DNA from: Gemmatimonadetes bacterium 2013_60CM_65_52
Lineage (GTDB): Bacteria; Gemmatimonadota; Gemmatimonadetes; Gemmatimonadales; Gemmatimonadaceae
Assembly: GCA_002215645.1 (NCBI GenBank)
Contig: NGFI01000004.1
Location: 1 to 64,000 of the forward strand
Reading direction: 5' to 3'
DNA: 64,000 nt
Part shown: positions 1 through 10,442 of the stretch, piece after piece
How the letters are laid out: every line of letters starts with the position of its first letter
How positions within the stretch are numbered: position 1 is the stretch's first letter
Program-made: the position numbers and the translations under genes
The notes under the pieces: model-generated
What the model was told of the DNA's origin: nothing
Databases searched by the model: none
The model's input: the letters and a program-made list of their open reading frames with translations, nothing else

Positions 1-492
1 GACGACGAGGGGCACTTCGGACTCGCGGCTCACGACTATTCACATGCGACCGCGCCGAACCGGCGATATGCGGACCTCGTCACCCAGCGGCTGGTGAAGG
101 CCGTACTCGACCATACGGCGGCGCCGTACTCCGATGAGGAGCTTGCCACGATCGCGGCGCATTGCACCGAGCGTGAAAACGCGGCCAACCGTGTGGAGCG
201 ACGCACGCGCAAGAGCGCGGCAGCCCTTCTGCTCGCTCCCCGCATCGGAAGCGTCTTCGACGCCATCGTCACCGGCGTCAACGCCAGCGGTACCTTCGTG
301 CGTTTGTTATCGCCCCCCGCGGAAGGCCGGGTAGTCCGCGGGCAGGCTGGAATGGACGTGGGCGAGCGCGTTCGCGTGCAGCTGCTCTCCACCGACGCGG
401 CTCGGGGGTATATCGATTTTGAGGGGGTGTCGCAAGCGAATTCCGGCGGACCTTACCCGGCGCACCCCGCCCGTGATAGGATGAATGGTTGA
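1..492 (+). CDS. RNase R/RNase II-family exoribonuclease, C-terminal part (5' end outside window)
   Basis: An open frame runs into the window from the left edge and ends in TGA at 490-492, leaving about 163 visible residues. The first 35 residues contain HDYSHATAPNRRYADLVTQR, which matches the end of the RNB catalytic domain, where the conserved Arg and Tyr contact the RNA end. After a helical linker, a segment around residues 85-135 (VFDAIVTGVNASGTFVRL) looks like the C-terminal S1 RNA-binding domain. The family degrades RNA 3' to 5' in the cytoplasm. The N-terminal cold-shock domains and the catalytic aspartates lie outside the window, so RNase R and RNase II cannot be told apart. The next gene begins 52 nt downstream. 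Confidence 0.85.
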   Translation, partial: DDEGHFGLAAHDYSHATAPNRRYADLVTQRLVKAVLDHTAAPYSDEELATIAAHCTERENAANRVERRTRKSAAALLLAPRIGSVFDAIVTGVNASGTFVRLLSPPAEGRVVRGQAGMDVGERVRVQLLSTDAARGYIDFEGVSQANSGGPYPAHPARDRMNG

Positions 493-544
493 ATCTGAGT
501 CGGAGCGCGCGTCGTAGGGCGCGACACTCCCGGGAGATTGGATC

Positions 545-1207
545 ATGACCACCGCACTATTTCGCCGACTCCTCGTTCCGGCGCTGACTCTGCTCGGCGC
601 GGGCATCGTGCCCCTCGCCGCGCAGGAGGCCCAGCCCAGGCCGGACCCTCGGTACGTCGCCAAGGCACGCGCCGACAGCGCGCGATATCCCTACACCGAA
701 GCCGACGTCCACTTCATGCAGGGGATGATTCACCACCACGCCCAGGCGCTGGTCATGGCCGGCTGGGCATCGTCACACGGGGCCAGTCCGGCGGTTCTCA
801 CCCTCTGCGGGCGCATCATCAATGCGCAGAACGACGAGATCCGCTTCATGCAGATGTGGCTCCGCGACCGGAACCAGGACGTTCCCGCGCCGACGCCTGG
901 CCCGATGAAGATGAAGATGGACGGGATGGAGCATGAGATGCTCATGCCCGGGATGCTGAACGATGACGAAATGAAGGAGCTCGATCGGGCACGCGGCGTC
1001 GACTTCGACGTGAAGTTTCTTCGCGGCATGATCAAGCACCATTCAGGCGCCGTCGACATGGTGAACGAGCTGCTCGGCACCTACGGTGCGGCGCAGGACG
1101 AGATCACCGCCAAGTTGGCGCAGGACATCCAGATCGATCAGACCACGGAGATCACGCGCATGCAGAAGATGCTCGCGGCGTCCCTCGGTCTGACCGGTCC
1201 GGCATGA
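545..1207 (+). CDS. DUF305 family protein, secreted, Met/His-rich
   Basis: This 220-residue protein has an N-terminal signal peptide (Arg pair at 7-8, hydrophobic 9-25, cleavage probably after LAAQ). It holds two DUF305 repeats with the ferritin-like motif: FMQGMIHHHAQAL at 57-69 and FLRGMIKHHSGAV at 158-170. Between them, residues 121-137 form a Met/His-rich patch (MKMKMDGMEHEM) resembling soft-metal ligands such as those for Cu(I). DUF305 proteins are periplasmic and are often found near copper handling genes; the reaction is unknown. A GGGAGA ribosome site lies about 8 nt before the ATG. The LVIVD gene follows after about 50 nt and may share a transcript. Confidence 0.9.
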   Translation: MTTALFRRLLVPALTLLGAGIVPLAAQEAQPRPDPRYVAKARADSARYPYTEADVHFMQGMIHHHAQALVMAGWASSHGASPAVLTLCGRIINAQNDEIRFMQMWLRDRNQDVPAPTPGPMKMKMDGMEHEMLMPGMLNDDEMKELDRARGVDFDVKFLRGMIKHHSGAVDMVNELLGTYGAAQDEITAKLAQDIQIDQTTEITRMQKMLAASLGLTGPA

Positions 1208-1259
1208 CACGGACACAGGACTCGCGCAGAATTCACCCAGATCTCGATAAGGAATGATC

Positions 1260-3263
1260 ATGTTTTCTCCCCAACGCGCTCATACGTCGCGTGGACGCCT
1301 GCAGCGCATTCCGCTGCTCGCCGCTGCCTTCGCTGCTCTTGCGGGCTGTTCCGCCGCCACATCATCGTCCGGCGCCGACGCTGGCGGTGCCGGCTGGATG
1401 GCGTCCGTCCCCGCGCCCAATCCGGATCCGCGCGTCGGCCTCAAGGCCGGCCAGTTCGACGCGCAGGAGGCCGTCTGGAACATGCGCGTCCTCTCACGCA
1501 CGCGCCCGTCGGAGAAGTTCGTCGGCAGCACCATGTCCGACCTCGCCTTCCTGGGCAACTACGCCATTCAGGGCAGCTACAACGGCTACCAGATCTGGGA
1601 CGTCAGTAATCCCACGTCGCCGGTGCTGACGGTGGCCAACTTCTGTCCGGCATCGCAGAGCGATGTCTCCGTCTACCGCAACCTTCTCTTCGTCTCCGCT
1701 GAAGGCAACACGGGCCGCGTGGACTGCGGTGCCCAGGGCGTCAAGGACACCGTCAGCGCGGAGCGCATTCGCGGCATCCGCATCTTCGACATCACCGACA
1801 TCGCACATCCACGCAGCGTCAAGAACGTGCAGACCTGCCGCGGGTCGCACACGCACACGGTCGTCGTCGATCCCAATGACCGTGACAACGTGTACGTGTA
1901 CGTCTCCGGGTCGGCAGGCGTTCGTTCGCCGAGCGAGCTGTCCGGATGCGTTCACAATCCGGACGATCCGAACACGCCGGAATTCCGCATCGAGGTCATC
2001 AAGGTTCCGCTCGCGAATCCCGAGCAGGCCGCGATCGTGAGCTCACCGCGCATCTTCAACGACCTCAAGCGCGTCACGTCGCACGGTGCGTCTCCCGAGG
2101 ATCGTGCGGCAATGGACGCCGCGCGCGCACGGGGTGAGTTCATCGTCAGCATCTTCGGCCAGGATCAGATCCTGCCGGGCCAGATGACACGCGTCATGCT
2201 CGACAGCGTCGTCAAGGCGCGCGGCGGCGCAGGTGCCGCTGCGGCGACAGGAGCCGACAGCGCCGCTCTCCGTGGCGCCCTGCCGGGCATCATCGCGCGA
2301 ATGCTTGGCCAGCGCAATGCTCCGAACGCTGCGCGCCCCGGTGTTACCTCGTGTCACGACATCACGGTGTATCCGGCCATCGGACGCGCCGGCGGCGCCT
2401 GCGAGGGCTACGGTCTGCTTCTCGACATACGCGACGTGGCACATCCCGCCCGGCTCTTCGCCGTCTCCGACACCAACTTCTCGTACTGGCACTCGGCGAC
2501 GTTCAACAACGACGGCACCAAGCTGCTCTTCTCGGATGAATGGGGCGGCGGTGGCGCACCGAAGTGCCGCGCCGGCGATCCCAGGGAGTGGGGCTCGGAC
2601 GCCATCTTCGCGATCGAAGACAACAAGCTGGTGTTCCAGAGCTACTACAAGCTGCCCGCGGTGCAGACGCCGCAGGAGAACTGCGTCGCCCACAATGGCT
2701 CGCTCATTCCGATCCCCGGACGCGACGTGATGGTGCAGGCGTGGTATCAGGGCGGCATCTCGGTATTCGACTGGACCGATGCCAGGCATCCGCGCGAGAT
2801 CGCGTTCTTCGACCGCGGCCCCGTCGACTCCACGCGCATGGCGATGGGCGGCTCCTGGTCCGTGTACTGGTACAACGGCGCCATCGTCAGCTCGGAGATC
2901 GCGCGCGGTCTCGACATCGTGGCCCTCACGCCGAGTCCGTTCCTCTCGCAGAACGAGATCGATGCGGCAAACACGGTCCATCTGGACTACCTCAACACAC
3001 AGGGACAGCCGAAGCTGGTGTGGCCGACCACGTTCGCGCTGGCGCGCGCGTATGTCGATCAGCTCGAGCGGACACGTGGGCTGTCGGCAGATCGCATTGC
3101 CGCGGCACGTCAGGCGCTCAACGGCATGAATGGGACGTCCGGTGCATCGCGCCGCGAGGCACTCACGCAGCTCGCGTCGCGGCTCGATAGCGATGCAAGC
3201 GGCAGTGATGCGGCAAAGATTCGCACGCTTGTGGTCGTCGTGCGCGATCTCGCGTCACACTAG
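1260..3263 (+). CDS. LVIVD-repeat lipoprotein
   Basis: This protein of about 667 residues has a lipoprotein signal (hydrophobic stretch, lipobox LAGC near residue 30). Repeated beta-propeller-like units carry the LVIVD pattern: IWDVSNPTSPV, IFDITDIAHPRS, LLDIRDVAHPAR and VFDWTDARHPRE. The C-terminal ~100 residues are helical and Ala-rich. Two in-frame ATGs are possible, at 1254 and 1260. AAGGA at 1249-1253 is 6 nt from the second and touches the first, so 1260 was chosen. Such proteins are exported and of unknown function; the propeller may be a binding platform. It follows the DUF305 gene closely and ends before a strong terminator. Confidence 0.85.
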   Translation: MFSPQRAHTSRGRLQRIPLLAAAFAALAGCSAATSSSGADAGGAGWMASVPAPNPDPRVGLKAGQFDAQEAVWNMRVLSRTRPSEKFVGSTMSDLAFLGNYAIQGSYNGYQIWDVSNPTSPVLTVANFCPASQSDVSVYRNLLFVSAEGNTGRVDCGAQGVKDTVSAERIRGIRIFDITDIAHPRSVKNVQTCRGSHTHTVVVDPNDRDNVYVYVSGSAGVRSPSELSGCVHNPDDPNTPEFRIEVIKVPLANPEQAAIVSSPRIFNDLKRVTSHGASPEDRAAMDAARARGEFIVSIFGQDQILPGQMTRVMLDSVVKARGGAGAAAATGADSAALRGALPGIIARMLGQRNAPNAARPGVTSCHDITVYPAIGRAGGACEGYGLLLDIRDVAHPARLFAVSDTNFSYWHSATFNNDGTKLLFSDEWGGGGAPKCRAGDPREWGSDAIFAIEDNKLVFQSYYKLPAVQTPQENCVAHNGSLIPIPGRDVMVQAWYQGGISVFDWTDARHPREIAFFDRGPVDSTRMAMGGSWSVYWYNGAIVSSEIARGLDIVALTPSPFLSQNEIDAANTVHLDYLNTQGQPKLVWPTTFALARAYVDQLERTRGLSADRIAAARQALNGMNGTSGASRREALTQLASRLDSDASGSDAAKIRTLVVVVRDLASH

Positions 3264-3280
3264 ATCGGCAGGATGGATGT

Positions 3281-3326
3281 GATAGAGCCGCCGTCTCCGC
3301 ACTGGAGGCGGCGGCTCTGTCGTTTT
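3281..3326 (+). terminator. Rho-independent terminator after the LVIVD gene
   Basis: The segment 3281-3298 can pair with 3304-3321 over 18 positions, with two wobble pairs, leaving a 5-nt loop (GCACT). The stem is followed by GTTTTC. It starts 18 nt after the stop codon of the LVIVD gene and should end the DUF305-LVIVD transcript. Confidence 0.8.
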
Positions 3327-3359
3327 CGAGGTAGGTGGGCCGTCGGCAGACTTCGGTGC

Positions 3360-3466
3360 GCGTCGGGCTGCTCCCCGCGCGACCGCTCGCTCGCGCACTG
3401 CGCTCCGCTCACTTCACTTCGCCGGCCACCCGCTTCGCGGGTACCCGGCCGGCTCAGAGATCGCGC
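3360..3466 (+). repeat. 107-bp inverted repeat, left arm
   Basis: This arm is the reverse complement of 3821-3927 over 107 bases with only two mismatches. It is built from GCGAGCG/CGCTCGC-like words and contains a small perfect hairpin, ACCCGC-TTC-GCGGGT, near 3428-3442, nested in an outer GCCGG/CCGGC pair. It lies in the 291-nt gap between the LVIVD gene and the DUF3303 gene. Apart from the terminator at the start of the gap, nothing else was recognised there. Confidence 0.9.
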
Positions 3467-3554
3467 CTGGGAGCAACCCCACGCGCTGAATCGAGCGTCG
3501 CCGGCAGACACTGGCCGCATAGCTTAGCAGTGACCACGACTCGCGAGACTCATC

Positions 3555-3833
3555 ATGCTCTTCATGATCATCGAGCACTTTCGCAACGATGACCCCAAAT
3601 CGGTCTACGAGCGATTCCGCCAGCGCGGGCGTCTGGCGCCCGAGGGACTGGCGTACATCAACAGTTGGGTCACGCCGGATCTCGCGCGCTGCTTTCAGGT
3701 GATGGAGTGCGATGATCGAGCGCTGCTCGATCAGTGGATGGCGGCGTGGGACGACCTCGTGGACTTCGAGGTGATCCCGGTGATCACCTCCGCCGAGGCG
3801 GGGCGTCAGGCTACTCCTGAGCGCGATCTCTGA
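3555..3833 (+). CDS. DUF3303 family small protein
   Basis: This 92-residue cytoplasmic protein begins MLFMIIEHFRN. It has the features of the DUF3303 family: a short ferredoxin-like alpha/beta domain, a YERFRQRGR helix, GLAYINSWV, and a C-terminal strand ending FEVIPV. The function is unknown. Its length is normal for the family. No clear Shine-Dalgarno site precedes the ATG. The last codons (Arg-Asp-Leu-stop) lie inside the right inverted repeat at 3821-3927, so the repeat supplies the C-terminus. The gene stands alone between two copies of the repeat, which suggests a small cassette or a repeat inserted on both sides. Confidence 0.8.
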   Translation: MLFMIIEHFRNDDPKSVYERFRQRGRLAPEGLAYINSWVTPDLARCFQVMECDDRALLDQWMAAWDDLVDFEVIPVITSAEAGRQATPERDL

Positions 3834-3927
3834 GCCGGCCGGGTACCCGCGAAGCGGGTGGCCGGCGAAGTGAAGCGAGCGGAGCGCAGCGCGCGAGCGA
3901 GCGGTCGCGCGGGGAGCAGCCCGACGC
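3821..3927 (-). repeat. 107-bp inverted repeat, right arm
   Basis: This is the reverse complement of 3360-3466, matching at 105 of 107 positions. It begins 10 nt before the DUF3303 stop codon ends the frame, so the end of the coding sequence and the repeat overlap. The two arms could pair as a long stem around a loop of about 354 nt. Confidence 0.9.
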
Positions 3928-3955
3928 CCAACAGCGAGCGGGAATGTAGTACGAC

Positions 3956-4642
3956 CTACATCCAATAACCCCAGCTATGCGTGGCAACCACATACACCGA
4001 AAGAGCCGCATTCGTCGTAGCATGCGCGATTATCAGATCGCCGAGTGAGCGCGTGCGTCGCATCCACAGGTTGTAGATGATGCCGGTCAGCAGCCCGACC
4101 TCCCAGTACGGCCCGTGCTCGGCTGCGAATAGAAGCGCCGTGGCCCAGAATGCGAACGTTGTGTATTGCCCGAGTGGCACGCTCTCGAACCGGGAACGCT
4201 GGAGCCATCGCGGCAGCCATCCCCTCCAAAATAATTCCTCGATCACGGGCACGATCAGCACCGCTCGCAGCGTCCGCAACATCAGCAGCGGAACCGTGAG
4301 GTCCGTGGGCGCGATTGACGTCTTCAGCCGTCCGGTCACGGCATTCTGGAATAGCGGGCTGGCGCGCCACCCCGGAATCAGGATGTCCGGCGCAATCCAG
4401 AGCGCGCATACACCCAGCCCGACCGCCACGCTGAATACCATCCGCGGCGCTCGAGTCGGCAGAACACGTCGGGAAAACAGGCCGATGGACCCGAGCAGCA
4501 CGAGATCGCGCACGATCTCCTTCGTGGGCTGCGCGAGTGGAATCGCGGAGTCCACGCCGAGCCAAACCATGAACACCGCGAACGGGCCGGTCCAGGCAAG
4601 ACTGCTGCGGAATGGCGAGGACGTGTCGACACTGTCGTTCAT
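3956..4642 (-). CDS. CPBP-family intramembrane protease, PEP-CTERM-associated type
   Basis: This protein of about 228 residues is mostly transmembrane helices. It carries the CPBP (Abi) glutamic protease motifs: EE at 135-136 followed by R140 (VIEELFWRGWLP), a histidine in AAEHGPYW at 176, and a last motif DLIIAHATTN with H207. The WIAPDILIPGW segment near 82-92 resembles the CAAX-protease-related subfamily found in PEP-CTERM/exosortase genomes (TIGR03008). A PEP-CTERM protein is encoded at 12.4 kb, but no exosortase lies in this window. A longer start at 4705 is possible; 4642 was preferred because the upstream stretch is polar and lacks a ribosome site. It is convergent with the DUF3303 gene. 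Confidence 0.8.
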   Translation of the reverse strand: MNDSVDTSSPFRSSLAWTGPFAVFMVWLGVDSAIPLAQPTKEIVRDLVLLGSIGLFSRRVLPTRAPRMVFSVAVGLGVCALWIAPDILIPGWRASPLFQNAVTGRLKTSIAPTDLTVPLLMLRTLRAVLIVPVIEELFWRGWLPRWLQRSRFESVPLGQYTTFAFWATALLFAAEHGPYWEVGLLTGIIYNLWMRRTRSLGDLIIAHATTNAALSVYVVATHSWGYWM

Positions 4643-4752
4643 GACCGAGCAAACCTGCGCCGTAACGCACCTCTTGCCAACCCGCCCGCCAGGGCCGAAC
4701 GTCACGGTTCAGGCCGATCAGGACGACACCCGACCCCACCCGGAGTGACTTC

Positions 4753-5283
4753 ATGACCACGTTACGCGCCCTCCCTATTGCAGCCATGTTGGTCGCCACG
4801 ATGAGCTGCTCCGTTGCCGATTCCCTCGGCACCACGCCTGCCCTCACCATGGCGCGACAGCTCGAAGGCACATGGCAGACAGCGGTTCCGGTCACATTCT
4901 ACTATCAGACCAACTTCTGTACCGGCAAGAGAGAAACCGTCGCGCAGTCGAAGTGGAACGTCACGTGGACGCTCACTGCCGTATCGGGCTTCGAGAACGT
5001 GCTCGACGTCGAGATGCGCTTCACTCGCGCGAGCTCCACGCCAGTCGCGAGCAGCTGCGGGAACGGAGGCAATGGGTGGGTTCCATTGGTGTCGCCGACG
5101 TTCTTTCGGGCCACCGTCAGCAGCTCCGCGTTCACCGCATCCGATTCACGGAGCGGCATCAATGTGCCGGGCAGCTATACAACGGATCTGATGTCGGTCA
5201 CGTGGAACCACTGGGAATGTCTCATCTACTGCAGTGGCGAGTTCACGAATGCGAGTGAGCTCAAGCTCGTTCGCCAGCGCTGA
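4753..5283 (+). CDS. Hypothetical lipoprotein
   Basis: This is a 176-residue protein with a lipoprotein signal (hydrophobic core, lipobox ATMSC at about residues 15-19). The mature part is rich in beta-strand and Ser/Thr and contains about six cysteines, possibly disulfide-bonded after export. No family was recognised. A GGAG site lies about 8 nt before the ATG. It is divergent from the CPBP protease and ends 8 nt before the DUF885 gene, so those two may be co-transcribed. Confidence 0.75.
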   Translation: MTTLRALPIAAMLVATMSCSVADSLGTTPALTMARQLEGTWQTAVPVTFYYQTNFCTGKRETVAQSKWNVTWTLTAVSGFENVLDVEMRFTRASSTPVASSCGNGGNGWVPLVSPTFFRATVSSSAFTASDSRSGINVPGSYTTDLMSVTWNHWECLIYCSGEFTNASELKLVRQR

Positions 5284-5291
5284 CCCTTTCA

Positions 5292-7220
<1,929 letters not shown>

Positions 7221-7259
7221 CCGTCTCTTTGCGACTGCTGTCCTACCGTCCCAGTGTGG

Positions 7260-8870
7260 TCATATCGGCGTCCTCCACCTTGCCCCATCGAGCGAGATCA
7301 ACCGATCCGCTTCCGCCGGCCCCCATGACCCTGCCGGATACGTCGGCATCGGATTCGCCGGGTGAGACTCCCAGTGCAGGAGCAGCGGGTCGATGATCTT
7401 CCACGCCGCCTCCACTTCGTCGCTTCGCGTGAACAACGTCATCTCGCCGATCATCACGTCCAGCAGCAGCGTCTCGTAGGCGGGAGCCGTCGTCTCACCG
7501 AACGCTTCCGTGTACGAGAAGTCCATGTCCACCGGCGCCACCTCGAGCTCCTGCGTCAAGGCTACGGCGGCGCCGGGCACCTTGACCTGGAAGTTCAGCG
7601 AGATGCCTTCGTTCGGCTGCACGCGCAGCACGAGCACGTTCGGCTGTAGCTCCCCCTGGCCATTGCCGCCGAACATGAGGTGCGGCGGCGCCTGGAACGT
7701 CACCGCGATCTCCGAGTAGCGCTTCGCCATGCGTTTCCCGCTGCGGAGCAGAAACGGCACGCCGCGCCAGCGCCAGTTGTCGATGTGGAAGCGCACTGCC
7801 GCGTACGTGGGCGTTTGCGAATTGCGGGCGACGTCGGGCTCATCGCGATAACCGGCCACGAGATTCCCGCCCGCCACGCCGGCCGTATACTGCGCCCGCA
7901 CGGCGCTCGAGGGAATCGATTCCGGCGTCAGCCAGCGCACGGACTTCAGCACCTTCACCTTCTCGTCGCGCACGGCGTCCGCCGTCATGCCCGGCGGCGG
8001 CTCCATGGCCGTGAGCGCCAGGAGCTGGAGGAGATGGTTCTGGAACATGTCGCGCACGACGCCGGCCTCCTCGTAATACTTGCCGCGCGCCTCGACACCC
8101 ACCGCCTCCGCCGCGGTGATCTGCACGTGCGAGATCCATTGCCGGTTCCACAGCGGCTCCCAGATGGAGTTCGCGAAGCGGAACACCAGCACGTTCTGTA
8201 CGGTTTCCTTTCCGAGGAAGTGGTCGATGCGATAGACCTGATGCTCCGCGAACAGCGAGAGCACGAGCGCATTGAGCTGGCATGCCGTTTCCAGACTGTG
8301 CCCGAACGGCTTCTCCACCACGATGCGCGCCCAGGGACGCGCGGCCGGATCATCGCGGCGCGGCACGAGGCCGCTCGACGCAAGATGACGCACGATCGTC
8401 TGAAACACACTCGGCGGCACCGCGAGATAGAAGAATCGGTTCCGATCCTCCGGCGCTCTGTCCTTCTCGATCAGATTGAGCTTCTGCTCGATGCCTTGAT
8501 ACGCAGCCTCTTCGCTCGCGTCGCCGCCGCAGTAGTAGATCTGCTGCGCAAGCTTCTTCCACACCTCGTCGTCGAAATGGCGCACCTCGTCGGATTCCTG
8601 AAGCGCGGCGCGCATCTTCTCGCGAAACGAGTCGTCCGTGTCGCCGGGCTCTCGCCCAATGCCGATGACGGCGAATTCCGGCGCGAGCAGATGTTCCGCG
8701 GCAAGCTGATACAGCGCGGGAAACAGCTTACGCTTCGTGAGGTCGCCCATCGCGCCGAAGATCACCATCGTGCATGGATCCGCACGATCCACGTGCGCAC
8801 CGAGAGCGCCGAACTGACTCGTCGGCCTTGGCGCCCGCTTTGCCACGGCGCCCGCGACGCTCGTGCTCAC
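7260..8870 (-). CDS. zwf: Glucose-6-phosphate 1-dehydrogenase
   Basis: This 536-residue protein shows the NADP-binding motif GAMGDLTKRK at 39-48 and the substrate/catalytic motif RIDHFLGKE beginning at residue 214, with His217. The length is normal, with about 30 extra N-terminal residues. It catalyses glucose 6-phosphate to 6-phosphogluconolactone with NADP reduction in the cytoplasm. The start is GTG at 8870 and overlaps the gnd stop codon (GTGA), implying translational coupling. A gene for 6-phosphogluconolactonase is not seen here. It is the last gene of a four-gene minus-strand cluster. Confidence 0.96.
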   Translation of the reverse strand: MSTSVAGAVAKRAPRPTSQFGALGAHVDRADPCTMVIFGAMGDLTKRKLFPALYQLAAEHLLAPEFAVIGIGREPGDTDDSFREKMRAALQESDEVRHFDDEVWKKLAQQIYYCGGDASEEAAYQGIEQKLNLIEKDRAPEDRNRFFYLAVPPSVFQTIVRHLASSGLVPRRDDPAARPWARIVVEKPFGHSLETACQLNALVLSLFAEHQVYRIDHFLGKETVQNVLVFRFANSIWEPLWNRQWISHVQITAAEAVGVEARGKYYEEAGVVRDMFQNHLLQLLALTAMEPPPGMTADAVRDEKVKVLKSVRWLTPESIPSSAVRAQYTAGVAGGNLVAGYRDEPDVARNSQTPTYAAVRFHIDNWRWRGVPFLLRSGKRMAKRYSEIAVTFQAPPHLMFGGNGQGELQPNVLVLRVQPNEGISLNFQVKVPGAAVALTQELEVAPVDMDFSYTEAFGETTAPAYETLLLDVMIGEMTLFTRSDEVEAAWKIIDPLLLHWESHPANPMPTYPAGSWGPAEADRLISLDGARWRTPI

Positions 8871-9769
8871 GAGCCTTTCACGGCGTGGCCGCCGAACTCA
8901 TTGCGCAGCGCGGCGAGCACCTTGGCGCCAAACGAGTCCTCCTGTCGCGATCGCAGGCGCGCGAGCAGCGACAGCGTGATCGTTGGCGCAGGGACGTCGA
9001 GGTCGATCGCCTCCTGCACCGTCCACCGTCCTTCACCCGAATCGGAGACGTAGCCCTTGAGCTTCGAGAGGCGCGGGTCCTTCTGGAATGCGTTGACAGC
9101 CAGCTCGTTCAACCACGAACGCACGACGCTGCCGTGCTGCCACAGCTCGGCGATTGCCGCGAGGTCGAGGTTCGGATAGCGCTTGGACGACGCAAGGATC
9201 TCGTAGCCCTCGCCATAGCCCTGCATCAATGCGTACTCGATCCCGTTGTGCACCATCTTGACGTAGTGCCCCGCTCCGGACGGGCCCACGTACGCGTATC
9301 CACCTTCCTGTGCGAGAGAACGGAAGATCGGCTCGCAGCGCCGCACCGCATTCTCCTCGCCGCCCACCATGAGGCAGTACCCGTTCTCGAGCCCCCACAC
9401 GCCGCCGCTGGTGCCGCAGTCGATGAGCGCGAGCCCCCGCTGTGCGAGGTGCTCTCCGCGTGCGGCCGTCTCCTTGAAGTTGGAGTTGCCTCCGTCGATG
9501 ATGACGTCGCCCGGCGACATCGCGCCCGCCAGCGCCTCGATGGTCTCATCTGTGGGCGCCCCGGCCGGCACCATGATCCACACCACGCGCGGCGCGGACA
9601 GCTGGCGCACCACGTCGGCGAGGTCCTTTGCCGCCGCCGCTCCAACGGCCTCGTATCGACCCACCGTCGCCGGATCGCGATCATACACGACGACCGCGTG
9701 TCCATCGCGTAGCAGCCGCTCGGACATGTTGCCGCCCATCCTGCCCAGGCCAATCATTGCGAGCTGCAT
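8867..9769 (-). CDS. gnd: 6-phosphogluconate dehydrogenase (decarboxylating), short form
   Basis: This 300-residue protein has the N-terminal dinucleotide motif GLGRMGGN at 7-14, then IIDGGNSNFKET, CGTSGGVWGLENG, and HYVKMVHNGIEY with the catalytic Lys and His-Asn. It belongs to the short GntZ/YqeC-like form (about 300 residues) rather than the 470-residue form; that group often prefers NAD, which remains to be tested. It oxidises 6-phosphogluconate to ribulose 5-phosphate. It overlaps zwf by 4 nt and follows the cyclase-family gene by 34 nt. Confidence 0.95.
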   Translation of the reverse strand: MQLAMIGLGRMGGNMSERLLRDGHAVVVYDRDPATVGRYEAVGAAAAKDLADVVRQLSAPRVVWIMVPAGAPTDETIEALAGAMSPGDVIIDGGNSNFKETAARGEHLAQRGLALIDCGTSGGVWGLENGYCLMVGGEENAVRRCEPIFRSLAQEGGYAYVGPSGAGHYVKMVHNGIEYALMQGYGEGYEILASSKRYPNLDLAAIAELWQHGSVVRSWLNELAVNAFQKDPRLSKLKGYVSDSGEGRWTVQEAIDLDVPAPTITLSLLARLRSRQEDSFGAKVLAALRNEFGGHAVKGS

Positions 9770-9803
9770 GTGAGCTTTTCGTTGACTGTTCGTTGTAATG
9801 CCG

Positions 9804-10442
9804 TCAGCCGATCAAGACGGCGCGCGCCGGTGCTCCGTCGAGTCCCACCAGCTTCAGGGGCAGACAGTAGAGCACGTAGTCGCCCGGCGGGACTTCGCTG
9901 AGCAACAATCCTTCCACGATCACCACCCCGCTGCCCAGAAGCGTCCGATGCGTTCGGTGATGCCCCGAGTGGAATTGCTCCACGGACAGATAGTCCACAC
10001 CCACGAGCCGCACGCCGAGTGACACGAGGTACGCCGCACCTTCCGGCGCCACGAACGTGTAATCGGGATGAAACTCGGAAGAGCCGCTCGCGAGCCACGC
10101 GGAGTTTCTCGTCCGGAGCAGCACACGTGAAACCCCGGCGAGCCGGTGCGGGCGGAGCTCCGCCTCACCGATGCTCGTCACGGAATCGTCGAACGCAACC
10201 ACGCGCGCCGGACCGATCAGCACATCGAGGGGCAGGGCGTCCGCGCCCGCGCCGTCGTCGAAGAAGTGCTTTGGTGCGTCCACATGCGTCCCGGTGTGCG
10301 ACCCGAAATCCACACGCGAGACGTTGGCGCCCGCGCCCGCCGAGATCGCTTGCTGCGCCTCAATCGAAATGACCGGATTGCCCGGATAGACGACGCCTCC
10401 GGCGCGCAACGGCACCGAGACGTCATACACGCGCTGTGTCAC
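9804..10442 (-). CDS. Cyclase-family (kynurenine formamidase-like) metal hydrolase
   Basis: This 212-residue protein carries the cyclase/KynB motif HTGTHVDAPKHF at residues 49-60, where the two His and the Asp bind metal. It also has GVDYLSVEQF and a C-terminal GDYVLYCLPLKL strand. KynB-type enzymes hydrolyse N-formylkynurenine, but the family also includes other amidohydrolases and no tryptophan-degradation genes are near. The start is GTG at 10442: an AGGTGG site precedes it, and it overlaps the acyl-CoA dehydrogenase stop codon as GTGA. The same frame stays open further upstream, but there it is only antisense-like sequence inside the dehydrogenase gene. Confidence 0.88.
   Translation of the reverse strand: MTQRVYDVSVPLRAGGVVYPGNPVISIEAQQAISAGAGANVSRVDFGSHTGTHVDAPKHFFDDGAGADALPLDVLIGPARVVAFDDSVTSIGEAELRPHRLAGVSRVLLRTRNSAWLASGSSEFHPDYTFVAPEGAAYLVSLGVRLVGVDYLSVEQFHSGHHRTHRTLLGSGVVIVEGLLLSEVPPGDYVLYCLPLKLVGLDGAPARAVLIG

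Noticed and set aside
7680-9053. Plus-strand open frame of 457 codons
   Set aside because: It is antisense to zwf and gnd, rich in Arg/His, with no motif.
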